Source of the DNA: Comamonadaceae bacterium
GTDB lineage: Bacteria > Pseudomonadota > Gammaproteobacteria > Burkholderiales > Burkholderiaceae_C
Direction of reading: 5' to 3'
Assembly (NCBI GenBank): GCA_947455145.1
Contig: CANGME010000007.1
Location: 1-64,000 of the forward strand
Length of the DNA stretch: 64,000 bases
Shown: one piece after another, positions 30,889 to 39,584 of the stretch
Layout: every line of letters begins with the position of its first letter
How positions within the stretch are numbered: the stretch's first letter is position 1
Program-made: the position numbers and the translations under genes
The notes under the pieces: generated by a model
Seen by the model: only the letters and a program-made list of their open reading frames with translations
Databases searched by the model: none
What the model was told of the DNA's origin: nothing

Positions 30889-31264
30889 ATGAATCGCCGG
30901 CAAGAGCCACGATCAGTTCACGCGTCTCTTCTCCAAGTTGCGCAGCCCGCCAGACATCCAAAAGTTGTGTTCTACGGGAATGAATCCACTCCGTCAAGGT
31001 TCGCTCGTACTTCATGTCGAGGTTACCAGCAAGACGCTCAGTTGGGTCGATTGAATACGATGCAACATGATTGCGCTTGCCGTAGTCAACGTGCACATGA
31101 GGTAGTGCGTGACCGGCCTCCTGATACATCTTCACCTTCAAATCGCCAAGCTTCAGCACCAAAAACTTGGTCCACCCGGGGCGAGTAGGACGCGAAGGTC
31201 GGGACAGAAGATCGACTGTGGCGAGCTGCCGCTGCAACTCCGCTACATCATTCTCAATGTTCAT
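30887..31264 (-). CDS. DUF4160-family protein
   Basis: Function unknown. The DUF4160 core is KVKMYQEAGHALPHVHVDYG (with the HxH-like PHVHVDY), followed by SIDPTERLAGNLDMKY and TEWIHSRRTQLLDVWRAAQL. A 40-residue N-terminal extension precedes it. Such small proteins are often encoded next to DUF2442 genes and are suspected toxin-antitoxin parts. Here the neighbour upstream (32 bases) is a different unknown protein. Its stop codon coincides with the end of the OYE fragment. Confidence 0.75.
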   Translation of the reverse strand: MNIENDVAELQRQLATVDLLSRPSRPTRPGWTKFLVLKLGDLKVKMYQEAGHALPHVHVDYGKRNHVASYSIDPTERLAGNLDMKYERTLTEWIHSRRTQLLDVWRAAQLGEETRELIVALAGDS

Positions 31265-31296
31265 CGCTCATCGGAACGCAGATTGAACAGAATTCA

Positions 31297-31737
31297 TCAA
31301 CGAACTGGACGGTCTTGGACCCACAGGACATCGCGGCAGAGAACACCACGAAGCTTGCCGAGTCCAATTGCTTTCGAGACTGTCTCCTTCGAAGTTCGGT
31401 ACTTCTCCAAGTACCGAACTGCTTTGATCGGTTCGCCCAGATAGGCAATTTCATCTTCAGATAGGCCAAAGGAAAGCGCCTCTGCGTCAGGGCCAGAAGT
31501 GCGGGCTTGGAGTCGGGCTATCTCAACCTTCAGCTCGTCCCGCAGCTGCACAATCCGCATCCGCACGTAAGAGGCTTTTGCCTTCGGTTCGTCCCAATCG
31601 CTCTCGGATAACGCTTTAGTCCAGAGCCCCTGCTTAACTGCTGAACTGGCAAGTTCTCCTGCCACGAATTCATAAAGTAATTCGTCCGAGGGGCTCGGCG
31701 GAGAATCGCGATCGCGGAGAAATTGAAAAATGTCCAT
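31297..31737 (-). CDS. Hypothetical protein, cotranscribed with DUF4160 gene
   Basis: I do not recognise this 146-residue soluble protein. It is acidic in the first third, then has a helix-rich central section (ASYVRMRIVQLRDELKVEIA) that could form a short coiled coil. The C-terminal 60 residues (GEPIKAVRYLEKYRTSKETV) read like a weak helix-turn-helix DNA-binding segment ending KLRGVLCRDVLWVQDRPVR. It precedes the DUF4160 gene on the same strand, so the two form a probable pair in which this may be the regulator. Confidence 0.5.
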   Translation of the reverse strand: MDIFQFLRDRDSPPSPSDELLYEFVAGELASSAVKQGLWTKALSESDWDEPKAKASYVRMRIVQLRDELKVEIARLQARTSGPDAEALSFGLSEDEIAYLGEPIKAVRYLEKYRTSKETVSKAIGLGKLRGVLCRDVLWVQDRPVR

Positions 31738-31844
31738 GGGAAGGGATTGATGCGGAAATGGTGTCTTTGGTCAATGCTCGTTCACAGGATCGTGCGTGAA
31801 AAGTGCGGGGATCGCGAGCTAGGCATAACGACGTAATGTAGCTC

Positions 31845-31877
31845 GTCGGATAAACCCGGCGGCCCAGTTTATCCGAC
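31845..31877. repeat. 11-bp perfect inverted repeat
   Basis: gtcggataaac and gtttatccgac, perfectly complementary, separated by 11 bases (ccggcggccca). The shape resembles REP elements of the gtcggat type found in many proteobacteria. No T-run follows on either side, so it is not an obvious terminator. Confidence 0.75.
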
Positions 31878-31986
31878 CCAATAAACACAATGCCCAGACA
31901 AGCCCGCATCAGTGAACTCGGCTGTAACCCGCTTGGCAGCAGCAGCAGCCCCAAGTCAAACGCTATGTTGAACCTAGTTGGCAGCT

Positions 31987-32013
31987 CTGGATTCCCGCCT
32001 GCGCGGGAATGAC
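31987..32013. repeat. Single arm of the gtcattcccgc palindrome
   Basis: The 27 bases beginning ctggattcccgcc match the right arm of the element at 29383-29476, with one or two differences. The two copies bracket the hicB/ORF6N/DUF4160 segment. Confidence 0.8.
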
Positions 32014-32039
32014 GGATTTGCGGGAATGACGAATTTATC

Positions 32040-33029
32040 TCACTCCGGCAGCAGCCCAATCTCTTTCACCGCAGCACTCCAGCGCTCATGCTCCTGGTTC
32101 AAGAAACTGCCGAGTGCTTCGGGCGCGCCCAGGGGCTCGGCGATGGGGCCGATGGTCAGGATGCGTTGCGCGGTGTCGGCATCGGCCAGCAAGGTGTTGA
32201 ACTCTTTGTTCATGCGTGCAATAACCGGCGCGGGCGTGCCTGCTGGCGCCATGAGCGCAAACCAGCCCACCATCTCAAAGCCGGGCAACAACTCGCCCAG
32301 CGCGGGCACTTGCTCCCAGCCTGCCACGCGTTTGGCGCTGGTCACGGCCAACAGGCGCAAGCGGCCTTGGCGCACCAAGGCGGCGGTGGAGGCCAGATCG
32401 GCCACCACGGCATCGGCATGGCCACCGATCACGTCTTGCACCGAGACGCCGACCGAGGCGTAAGACACCAAATTGGCCGTCATCTGGGTGCGGGCGTTGA
32501 TCAGGCGCGCGATGATGCCGCCAAAGGTGCGCGGGCCTTCGTTGGCCAGTGACAGCTTGCCGGGTGTGGCCTTGGCGCGTGCAATCAAATCGGCCATGGT
32601 GGCGATGGGCGACTCGGCTTTGACCAGCACGGCAAACGGGCTCTTGGCGACAAAGGCGACGGGCACAAAGTCTTTTTGCGGGTCGTAGGGCAGGGTCTTG
32701 AACAAATGCTTGTTGGTGACCAGCGCGGCGGTGGTGGCAAAGTAAAAGCTGTAGCCGTCCGGCGCGGCACGGGCGGCGGCTTGTGCGCCGATGACGTTTT
32801 GCCCGCCGGGCTTGTTCTCAACTACCACCGCCTGCCCCAGCGGCTTGGCCAGGCGCTCACCCAGCAGACGCGCCACGTTGTCCGGGCCCGAGCCGGGGGG
32901 CTGCGACAAGATCAGCTTGACGGGTTTGTCGGGCCAGGGGGCCGGGCTTTGCGCCCACAGCGGGTTGGCCAACAAGACCAGCAAGCCAAGTACCAAGGTG
33001 CTTGAAAAAACAGTGCGGCGCAGTGACAT
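32040..33029 (-). CDS. Bug/TctC-family periplasmic solute-binding protein
   Basis: Receptor of the tripartite tricarboxylate transporter type with unknown ligand. The start is ATG 33029 (MSLRRTVFSSTLVLGLLVLL), chosen because AAAGGAG lies seven bases upstream; the earlier in-frame start lacks this. The signal peptide ends LWAQS. Pocket signatures are VKLILSQPPGSGPDNVAR and VVENKPGGQNVIGAQ. The PPGSG loop differs from the PFAAGG form of most paralogues, which may mean a different ligand. It is divergent from an acyl-CoA dehydrogenase gene, so it may feed the catabolic genes to its right. Confidence 0.9.
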   Translation of the reverse strand: MSLRRTVFSSTLVLGLLVLLANPLWAQSPAPWPDKPVKLILSQPPGSGPDNVARLLGERLAKPLGQAVVVENKPGGQNVIGAQAAARAAPDGYSFYFATTAALVTNKHLFKTLPYDPQKDFVPVAFVAKSPFAVLVKAESPIATMADLIARAKATPGKLSLANEGPRTFGGIIARLINARTQMTANLVSYASVGVSVQDVIGGHADAVVADLASTAALVRQGRLRLLAVTSAKRVAGWEQVPALGELLPGFEMVGWFALMAPAGTPAPVIARMNKEFNTLLADADTAQRILTIGPIAEPLGAPEALGSFLNQEHERWSAAVKEIGLLPE

Positions 33030-33170
33030 CGTTAACTCCTTTGTGTTGGGTGAAATCATAAGGGCTTAGTCATCATGCATCCATCAGGGGTTAGCCAACC
33101 GCCATCAACACTTGTGTACCATAGCCGCAGCCCGTCAACTCACACCATTCAACCAACTCAAGGACACACC

Positions 33171-34406
33171 GTGTTTGCAGAACCTTCCCCCAAGACCCAG
33201 GATTTATTGCAACGCCTGCGTCAGTTTTTTGACCAGCACATCTACCCGAACGAGGAGCGCTATTACCGCGAGATCGATGCGTTTCGCCGCGCGGGCAATG
33301 CTTGGCAGGTGTCGCCCCTGATTGAAGAACTCAAGCCTCTAGCGCGTGCTGCGGGCCTGTGGAATATGTTTTTGCAACATGATCGCAACGGCGTGCCGGG
33401 CATCTCTAACCTGGACTACGCGCCGCTGTGCGAGGTGATGGGCCGTGTCTCGTGGTCAGGCGAAGTCTTCAACTGCTCTGCGCCTGACACCGGCAACATG
33501 GAAACCTTTGAGCGCTACGGCACTGCCGCGCACAAGGCGCAGTGGCTAGAGCCCTTGCTGGCGGGTGAAATTCGCTCTGGGTTTTTAATGACCGAGCCTT
33601 CGGTGGCATCGTCTGACGCGACCAACATCCAGTGCACGATTCGGCGCGAAGGGGATGAGTACGTCATCAATGGCCGCAAGTGGTTTTCATCGGGTGTGGG
33701 CAGCCCACACTGCAAGATTTTCATCGTGATGGGCAAGACCGACCCCGACGCGCCGCGCCACGCGCAGCAGTCCATGGTGCTGGTGCCGCGTGACACGGCG
33801 GGCGTCACCGTGCTGCGTCACCTCTCGGTGTTCGGCTACGACGATGCCCCGCATGGCCACATGGAGGTGCTGCTGGAGAACGTGCGCGTGCCGGTCAGCA
33901 ACATTTTGCTCGGCGAAGGCCGTGGTTTTGAGATTGCGCAAGGCCGCCTTGGCCCTGGGCGCATTCACCATTGCATGCGCTCCATCGGCGCGGCAGAGCG
34001 CGCGCTGGAGATGATGTGCGACCGGCTGCGCGCACGCGTGGCGTTTGGCAAGCCGCTGTCTGAGCAATCGGTCTGGCACGAGCGCATCGCTGAGTCGCGC
34101 TGCATGATCGACCAGGCACGCCTGCTCACGCTCAACGCCGCGTGGAAGATGGACACCGTGGGCAACAAGGAAGCCCGCGCCGAGATCGCCATGATCAAGG
34201 TCGTGGCGCCCAACATGGCCTGCCAAGTGGTGGACTGGGCGATTCAGGCGCACGGCGCTGCGGGCGTGAGCCAGGACTTCTGGCTGGCCGAAGCCTACGC
34301 GCACCAGCGCACGGTGCGCATCGTGGACGGGCCGGATGAGGTGCACCGCAATGCGATTGCGAAGATTGAGTTGGGCAAGCGGGCTGCTGCTGCGCTCAAG
34401 CCTTAG
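33171..34406 (+). CDS. Acyl-CoA dehydrogenase family protein
   Basis: FAD enzyme that introduces an alpha-beta double bond into an acyl-CoA. I place the start at GTG 33171 ([20 protein letters not shown]) with AAGGA seven bases before it. An ATG at 33075 would add 32 non-conserved residues. FAD and substrate motifs are [37 protein letters not shown], and in the C-terminal helical domain [19 protein letters not shown]. The 411 residues are slightly longer than bacterial short-chain enzymes and match the ACAD10/11-like group. Confidence 0.9.
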   Translation: MFAEPSPKTQDLLQRLRQFFDQHIYPNEERYYREIDAFRRAGNAWQVSPLIEELKPLARAAGLWNMFLQHDRNGVPGISNLDYAPLCEVMGRVSWSGEVFNCSAPDTGNMETFERYGTAAHKAQWLEPLLAGEIRSGFLMTEPSVASSDATNIQCTIRREGDEYVINGRKWFSSGVGSPHCKIFIVMGKTDPDAPRHAQQSMVLVPRDTAGVTVLRHLSVFGYDDAPHGHMEVLLENVRVPVSNILLGEGRGFEIAQGRLGPGRIHHCMRSIGAAERALEMMCDRLRARVAFGKPLSEQSVWHERIAESRCMIDQARLLTLNAAWKMDTVGNKEARAEIAMIKVVAPNMACQVVDWAIQAHGAAGVSQDFWLAEAYAHQRTVRIVDGPDEVHRNAIAKIELGKRAAAALKP

Positions 34407-34432
34407 TACGCCTAGGCACTTGGGGTGAGTAG

Positions 34433-35986
34433 CTACGCAGCGAGCACCTCGATATGTTGCCGAAGCTGGGTGAACTGATGCGCTAGCTCTGCATCTGAAC
34501 TGGCCACGCTGAACACGTAGTGATCTGGACGCACGATGGCTGCGGTGCAGTTGTTTTGCGTGAACCAGTTTTCCAACACACCATCGGCTTCGATCAACGC
34601 ACCCTGCCCCAAGGTGTGCAGGGTCATGCCCTTGACGCCATGCGCGCTGGCCGCAACCTTGAGGGTTGCATCGGCCTGCGGCGAGATGATCAAGCGCCAG
34701 CCGCGACCCAGCACCTCGTCCATGCGAACACTAGCGCCCGCGTGTTGAACCCACGGCTGCGGGAACAGCGTGCCACGTGCAGGATGGGTTTGCGCGGCCA
34801 AGAGGCCGTGCGTCAAAGCGGGCTGCACGTTCTGGCGGGGCTGCGGCTTCACCACGCCACCACAGGCCTCTAGCAAATGAGCGTCGCGTGCGCGGGCCTT
34901 CACCGGGTCGCGCTCGCCTACGATTTGGCCTACGGCCTTGATGCGGGTGGTTAACTCGGTGACATGGCCTCTTCGTTCTTCGCCATAACTATCGAGCAAA
35001 GCGTCACCCGCTTCACCCCGCAGCACCGCGCCCAGCTTCCAAGACAGATTGGCGGCGTCGCGCACGCCCTGGCACATGCCTTGGCCGAGGAAGGGCGGCT
35101 GCTGGTGCGCGGCGTCGCCCGCCAGAAATACGCGGCCCTTGCGCCAGTCTTGCGCCACCAGCGCGTGAAAGCGGTAGCTGGCTTGGCGCCACAGCGTGGC
35201 GTCTTCGGGCGTGAGCCAGCGCGAGAGCAACTTCCAGGTGCCCTCGGGCGTGGCGAGTTGCTGCGGGTCTTCACCGGGGTTGATGGATATCTCCCAACGG
35301 CGATGGTTGCCGGGGCAGATCAGGTAAGTGCAGGGGCGCTGGGGCTCGCAGTACTGCACGCTGACCGTTGGCAGCTTGGCCAGGCCTTGCTCGTTGATCA
35401 ACACGTCCACCACCAGCCAGGGCTGATCGAAGCCCAAGTCTTGCAGCGCCATGCCCATCAGACCCCGCACGGTGCTGGACGCGCCGTCGCAGGCGATTAC
35501 GTAACGTGCATTGGCCTCGGTCACCGTGCCGTCTTGCGCCTGCAATTGCAGCGTGACGTGTTGCTCGTCTTGAGTCAGCTGCGTTAGCGTTTGGCCCAGC
35601 GCCACCGTCACGCTGGGCAGGCTTTGCACGTGCGCGCGCAAGACCTTCTCCACCGGCGGCTGCGAGAACACGAGCGAGGGGTTAAAGCCCAGCGGATAGG
35701 GCGGGGCCACGGTGGACATGCAGCGGATCAACTGGCCGTCCACGCCGTAAAACTCAGAGTTGGTGAAGGGCTCCATAAACGGCTCAACCTGCGCCACCAC
35801 GCCGAGTTGCTGGAACACACGCATGATTTCATGGTCCAACGAAATCGCGCGCGGCTTGTCGTACACCTCGGTCAGCCGGTCACACACCAGCATGCGAATG
35901 CCCTGCCCGCCCAGCAGGCCTGCGGCCACCGCGCCAGTGGGGCCGAAGCCGATGATGGCGACGTCGTACATCTCAGCGTTGCTCAT
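34433..35986 (-). CDS. FAD-dependent aromatic hydroxylase (MhpA-like)
   Basis: Class A flavin monooxygenase that would hydroxylate a phenolic ring using NAD(P)H and oxygen. The start is ATG 35986 (MSNAEMYDVAIIGFGPTGAV), giving 517 residues. FAD-binding GFGPTGAVAAGLLGGQG is at the N terminus. The second nucleotide motif GRVFLAGDAAHQQPPFLGQG lies near residue 290. The C-terminal thioredoxin-like domain typical of MhpA-type phenol hydroxylases follows. It precedes a ring-cleavage-type dioxygenase and an amidohydrolase in reverse gene order on the same strand, arguing for aromatic catabolism. Substrate unknown. Confidence 0.85.
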   Translation of the reverse strand: MSNAEMYDVAIIGFGPTGAVAAGLLGGQGIRMLVCDRLTEVYDKPRAISLDHEIMRVFQQLGVVAQVEPFMEPFTNSEFYGVDGQLIRCMSTVAPPYPLGFNPSLVFSQPPVEKVLRAHVQSLPSVTVALGQTLTQLTQDEQHVTLQLQAQDGTVTEANARYVIACDGASSTVRGLMGMALQDLGFDQPWLVVDVLINEQGLAKLPTVSVQYCEPQRPCTYLICPGNHRRWEISINPGEDPQQLATPEGTWKLLSRWLTPEDATLWRQASYRFHALVAQDWRKGRVFLAGDAAHQQPPFLGQGMCQGVRDAANLSWKLGAVLRGEAGDALLDSYGEERRGHVTELTTRIKAVGQIVGERDPVKARARDAHLLEACGGVVKPQPRQNVQPALTHGLLAAQTHPARGTLFPQPWVQHAGASVRMDEVLGRGWRLIISPQADATLKVAASAHGVKGMTLHTLGQGALIEADGVLENWFTQNNCTAAIVRPDHYVFSVASSDAELAHQFTQLRQHIEVLAA

Positions 35987-36002
35987 GGTGATTGAATTTT
36001 CT

Positions 36003-36914
36003 TTATCGGTTGATCGGTACAAACACCACCGCTCGCTGCGCTTCTTTCAAGCGCGCGCTGGGCGGCTGCGAGATGCCCCATTGATCGACCCGACCCGGTG
36101 GCCACGTCCAGTCGCTAGGTTGGTGTGCCAGGTAGCTGTCGTCGATCTGCTGCACCTCGGCGGTGTACTCCACCACCACGTCAAACGGGCCGACAAAATA
36201 GTTGAAGGCGTTGTCACCCGGGCCGTGTCGCCCCGGCCCCCACTCAATGCCATAGCCCGCGTCACGCAGACGACCGCCGCCGCGCATGACGGACTCCAGA
36301 TCGGGCATCAAGAACGCAATGTGATTGAGCGCGTCGTTGTCGGTGTCACCCAGCGCAATGCTGTGGTGGTCGCTGTTGCAGCGCATAAAGGCCATGATGC
36401 GCGTGCGGTCTGAGAGCGAGAAGTCCAGCACGGCTTCCAAGAAGTGCTGCGTGGCAGGCACATCGTGCGCGTTGAGCACGGTGTGCGCGAGCCGCAGCGG
36501 GCGGTCTATGACGGGAGCGGCATCAGCGTGCTGCGCGTCACCATGTACGAGTTGGAAGATACGGCCATCGGCATCGGCCACCGTCACCGCCACGCCACCA
36601 CCGGGTTCAGTCACCTCGCCCACGGGCTGCACCACTTGGCCACCGGCCTGCACCGCGGCCTGGGCTACCTCGTGCAAAGCGGCCACGCTGCGCGCACGCA
36701 GCGTGACGTGGCGAATGCATGCTGCGCCAGGGGCTTCATGCAGGGCCAGCACGTGGTGATCGGCCCCGGTGGCTCTGAAGTAGAGCGCTTTGTCTGCGCG
36801 GGCCACCACAGCCAAGTGCCAGATGGTGGTAAAGAAATATTCGGCTTTGGCCAGGTCAGGCACGGTGAGCGCCACACTGCGCAAGGCGCTGATGCGGGAG
36901 GATGCATGGGTCAT
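36003..36914 (-). CDS. Extradiol ring-cleavage-type dioxygenase (VOC superfamily)
   Basis: Two tandem vicinal-oxygen-chelate modules, as in catechol 2,3-dioxygenase-type enzymes. The catalytic second module (residues 140-260) holds a complete 2-His-1-carboxylate iron site: His in RLAHTVLNAHD, His in SDHHSIALG, and Glu in VVVEYTAEV. His in DALNHIAFLM is a probable acid-base residue. Its 303 residues fit the type I family. The upstream amidohydrolase gene overlaps it by four bases (ATGA), so the two are translated together. The flavin hydroxylase follows 16 bases later. Confidence 0.85.
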   Translation of the reverse strand: MTHASSRISALRSVALTVPDLAKAEYFFTTIWHLAVVARADKALYFRATGADHHVLALHEAPGAACIRHVTLRARSVAALHEVAQAAVQAGGQVVQPVGEVTEPGGGVAVTVADADGRIFQLVHGDAQHADAAPVIDRPLRLAHTVLNAHDVPATQHFLEAVLDFSLSDRTRIMAFMRCNSDHHSIALGDTDNDALNHIAFLMPDLESVMRGGGRLRDAGYGIEWGPGRHGPGDNAFNYFVGPFDVVVEYTAEVQQIDDSYLAHQPSDWTWPPGRVDQWGISQPPSARLKEAQRAVVFVPINR

Positions 36915-37951
36915 AACTTAATTCCTAAAAAACGTTCAGCATTACTCTGCACCAGTTGCTCCACCACTACAGCATCAAAGCCCGCCGCTTCAATACGCGC
37001 GACAGGGTGTGTGTCATGAAAGTTAAACGGGTAGTCCGTACCAACCATCAACTGCGACTCGCCAAAGGTCTGCACCAAATGTTGCAGTGTGGGCGTGTCA
37101 AACACCAGCGTGTCATAAAACAGCTCGCGCGCTTGCGCGGTGGGGGAGCGTGTCACCCGCTCACGCAGGCCGGGGAAGACCGACATGGCCTGCTCCAAGC
37201 GTGGCAGCAGCATGGCCAGCGTGCCGCCACCATGGCTGAAGGCCAGGCGCAGTTTGGGCCGACGGGTGATGAGGTTGCTGGTCAGCACCGAGGCCGCAGC
37301 CAAGCCCACATCCGTGGGGTAGGCCAACACCTGCTGCAAGGCGGGCGGGCCGACCAGCCGGTCCATGCCCGCCGGGCGCAAGGCGTGCACGAACACCGCC
37401 AGGTCAAGCGCCTCGCAGGCTTCAAAGAAGGGATCAAGCTGGGGGTCGCCAATGACCACGCCATTGATGTTGCTGCCAATTTCTACGCCTGCAAACTTCA
37501 AATCGTGTTTGAGGTAATGCAGCTCTTTGATCGCCAAGTCCATGTCCTGCAAGGGCACAGCCCCCAAGCCAACCAGCTGCCCGCCGGATTCAGCCACCAT
37601 GGCCGCAATTTGATCGTTCAGGTAGCGCACCAGTTGCGCGCCCACGGCTGCGGGCAACCAGTACGACAGCAGCTCCGGCATCGGCGAAATGGCTTGCAGG
37701 CCCAGCCCCATGGTTTCAAAGTCGGCCAAGCGCCGCGACGTCGTCCAACATTTGTCGGACACGGTGCGGTAGTTTTTACCGTCGATCATCACGTGGCGGT
37801 GGCAGTCATCCGCCGGGGCCATAGACGGCCAACCCGCAGGCGTGGCCCCGCCCAGGTAACGCGGAAATTCGCCGGGGATGACGTGCGCGTGGACATCGAC
37901 GCCGCAGCGGCAGCTCAGCTTCATCACGGAATCGTTGGAGGTGGTTTGCAT
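36911..37951 (-). CDS. ACMSD-like amidohydrolase (decarboxylase/hydrolase)
   Basis: Amidohydrolase-2 family enzyme resembling 2-amino-3-carboxymuconate semialdehyde decarboxylase. Metal ligands are visible: GVDVHAHVIPGEFP, His in AVFVHALRPAGM, His in LAFSHGGGTLAMLLPR, and Asp in MVGTDYPFNFHD. The start is ATG 37951, or possibly the later MKLSC. It is the first gene of a tight operon with the dioxygenase and flavin hydroxylase. It could decarboxylate or hydrolyse the product of ring cleavage, or prepare the aromatic substrate. Confidence 0.85.
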   Translation of the reverse strand: MQTTSNDSVMKLSCRCGVDVHAHVIPGEFPRYLGGATPAGWPSMAPADDCHRHVMIDGKNYRTVSDKCWTTSRRLADFETMGLGLQAISPMPELLSYWLPAAVGAQLVRYLNDQIAAMVAESGGQLVGLGAVPLQDMDLAIKELHYLKHDLKFAGVEIGSNINGVVIGDPQLDPFFEACEALDLAVFVHALRPAGMDRLVGPPALQQVLAYPTDVGLAAASVLTSNLITRRPKLRLAFSHGGGTLAMLLPRLEQAMSVFPGLRERVTRSPTAQARELFYDTLVFDTPTLQHLVQTFGESQLMVGTDYPFNFHDTHPVARIEAAGFDAVVVEQLVQSNAERFLGIKL

Positions 37952-38084
37952 GGACGGTGCGTGTTGGAGGAAGTTTGGAATCTAACTCATGTGTGTGCCC
38001 ATGATGCTTGAGCCCCCACTTTTTCTCACCCTGACTGGCGCAATACCCCTTACGATATTGACTTGATTCAACCGGAGCAACCCC

Positions 38085-38975
38085 ATGAGCGAAACCGCCT
38101 TGCCCAGTACCCGTGTGCCTTTTTCAGCCATCGTGGATCGACCCCATTTGACCGTGCCTGACGGGGGCCGCATGTTGGTGTGGGTCATCGTCAACGTGGA
38201 ACACTGGACTATGGAGCGCGCCATGCCGCGCACCGTGCTAAGCCCGCCGATGGGCCAGCCGTTGCAGCCGGATTTACCCAACTGGGCCTGGCACGAGTAC
38301 GGCATGCGCGTGGGCTTTTGGCGCATTCTGGATGCGCTTAAAAACCTCAACATCGTGCCCACCTTGGCCATCAACGGCGTGGTGTGCGAGAGCTACCCGC
38401 GTGTGGCGGGTGCGGCGCTGGATTTGGGTTGGGAGTTCATGGGCCACGGCTACGTGCAAGGCCCCATGCACGCGCTGGCCGATCAGCGCACCTCGATTGC
38501 GCAAACGGTGAGTGCCATCAAAGCCTTTACCGGCAAGGCCCCCGTGGGCTGGGAGAGCCCCGGCCTGACCGAGACCAATGACACGATTGATTACTTGGCC
38601 GAGGCGGGCATTGAGTACGTGGCCGATTGGGTGTTTGACGACCAGCCCGTGTGGATCAAAGCCAAGCCGCGCCCGGTGCTGTCTGTGCCCTACAGCGTGG
38701 AGATCAACGACATTCCCATGATGCTGCTGCAAAGCCATAGCGGTGCCGAGCTGTACGAGCGCGGCGTGGCCCAGCTCGACCGCCTATGGCAAGAGAGCGA
38801 AACCATCCCGCGTGTGATGGCCATCAGCGTGCACCCCTACATCACCGGCGCGCCGCACCGCATTGCGCAGTTTGAGCGGCTGCTGGCCTACGCGCAGTCC
38901 AAGAGCGGCGTGGTGATCAAAACCGGGGCGCAGATCAACGACTGGTACCGGGCACAAGTGCCTGCGCCGGTCTAG
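38085..38975 (+). CDS. Polysaccharide deacetylase family protein (PuuE-like)
   Basis: NodB-fold metal-dependent amide or ester hydrolase. The first motif reads VWVIVNVEHW rather than the TFDDG of chitin deacetylases. GHGYVQGPMHA and SVHPYITGAPHR supply metal and catalytic histidines. This pattern is shared with PuuE-type allantoinases and related N-carbamoyl or formyl hydrolases. At 296 residues it is a single domain without signal peptide, so it acts on a soluble cytoplasmic compound. It is divergent from the aromatic operon and may belong to the same pathway. Confidence 0.82.
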   Translation: MSETALPSTRVPFSAIVDRPHLTVPDGGRMLVWVIVNVEHWTMERAMPRTVLSPPMGQPLQPDLPNWAWHEYGMRVGFWRILDALKNLNIVPTLAINGVVCESYPRVAGAALDLGWEFMGHGYVQGPMHALADQRTSIAQTVSAIKAFTGKAPVGWESPGLTETNDTIDYLAEAGIEYVADWVFDDQPVWIKAKPRPVLSVPYSVEINDIPMMLLQSHSGAELYERGVAQLDRLWQESETIPRVMAISVHPYITGAPHRIAQFERLLAYAQSKSGVVIKTGAQINDWYRAQVPAPV

Positions 38976-38984
38976 GCGTTGACC

Positions 38985-39560
38985 ATGGGCAAGAACCGAC
39001 TTGAAGCCTTTAGCGACGGCGTAATCGCCATCATCATCACCATCATGGTGCTGGAGATGAAGGTGCCACACGGCGACGGTCTGGCCGCGCTCGGGCCCTT
39101 GATTCCCGTGTTCATAAGCTATGTGTTGAGCTTCACGTTTGTCGCCATTTACTGGAACAATCACCACCATCTTTTGCACACCGTGCACCAGGTGAATGGG
39201 CCAATGCTATGGGCCAATATGCACCTCTTGTTTTGGTTGTCGCTCACTCCGTTTGTGACCGGCTGGATGGGTGAGAACCACTTTCGCCCTCTACCTGTGG
39301 CCCTATACGGCGTGGTGCTGCTGATGTCGGGCATTGCCTACACAATTTTGGTGCGGGTGATTGTGAAACACCACGGTACGGAGTCCACCCTGGCCAAAGC
39401 GATTGGCAGCGACTTCAAAGGCAAGGTGTCGCTGGTCGCCTATGCCTGCGCCATTCCCCTGGCCTTTGTGAACGAGTGGATTTCAATGGGGTTGTACGTT
39501 GCTGTCGCGGCACTGTGGTTTGTGCCAGACCGGCGCATTGAGTCCGCCCTCAAGGCTTGA
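38985..39560 (+). CDS. TMEM175-family integral membrane protein
   Basis: Six-helix membrane protein of the bacterial TMEM175 group (formerly DUF1211), potassium-permeable channels in characterised members. The defining first-helix motif is RLEAFSDGVIAIIITIMVLE (FSDGVIAI). The start is ATG 38985 (MGKNRLEAF); a TTG two codons earlier is less likely. Its 191 residues match the single-repeat bacterial form that assembles as a tetramer. It starts nine bases after the deacetylase gene; no functional link is evident. Confidence 0.88.
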   Translation: MGKNRLEAFSDGVIAIIITIMVLEMKVPHGDGLAALGPLIPVFISYVLSFTFVAIYWNNHHHLLHTVHQVNGPMLWANMHLLFWLSLTPFVTGWMGENHFRPLPVALYGVVLLMSGIAYTILVRVIVKHHGTESTLAKAIGSDFKGKVSLVAYACAIPLAFVNEWISMGLYVAVAALWFVPDRRIESALKA

Positions 39561-39584
39561 GCGCACCGCCCCATTAAAGCCGCT

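Larger units (their letters stand above)
31738..32039. other. Intergenic stretch with repeats, no gene
   Basis: The 302 bases between the hypothetical gene and the Bug gene hold no supportable coding frame. They contain the 11-bp inverted repeat at 31845-31877, a single arm of the gtcattcccgc palindrome at 31987-32013, and a partial further copy just after it. This looks like the outer edge of the accessory patch. Confidence 0.6.

Noticed and set aside
27800-32040. Transposase or integrase in the accessory patch
   Set aside because: Checked on both strands; only hicB, ORF6N, DUF4160 and unknown proteins are present, with no recombinase motif.
36956-38011. 351-codon plus-strand frame over the amidohydrolase
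   Set aside because: His/Gln-rich translation typical of antisense to a GC-rich gene; the minus strand has intact metal motifs and coupled neighbours.
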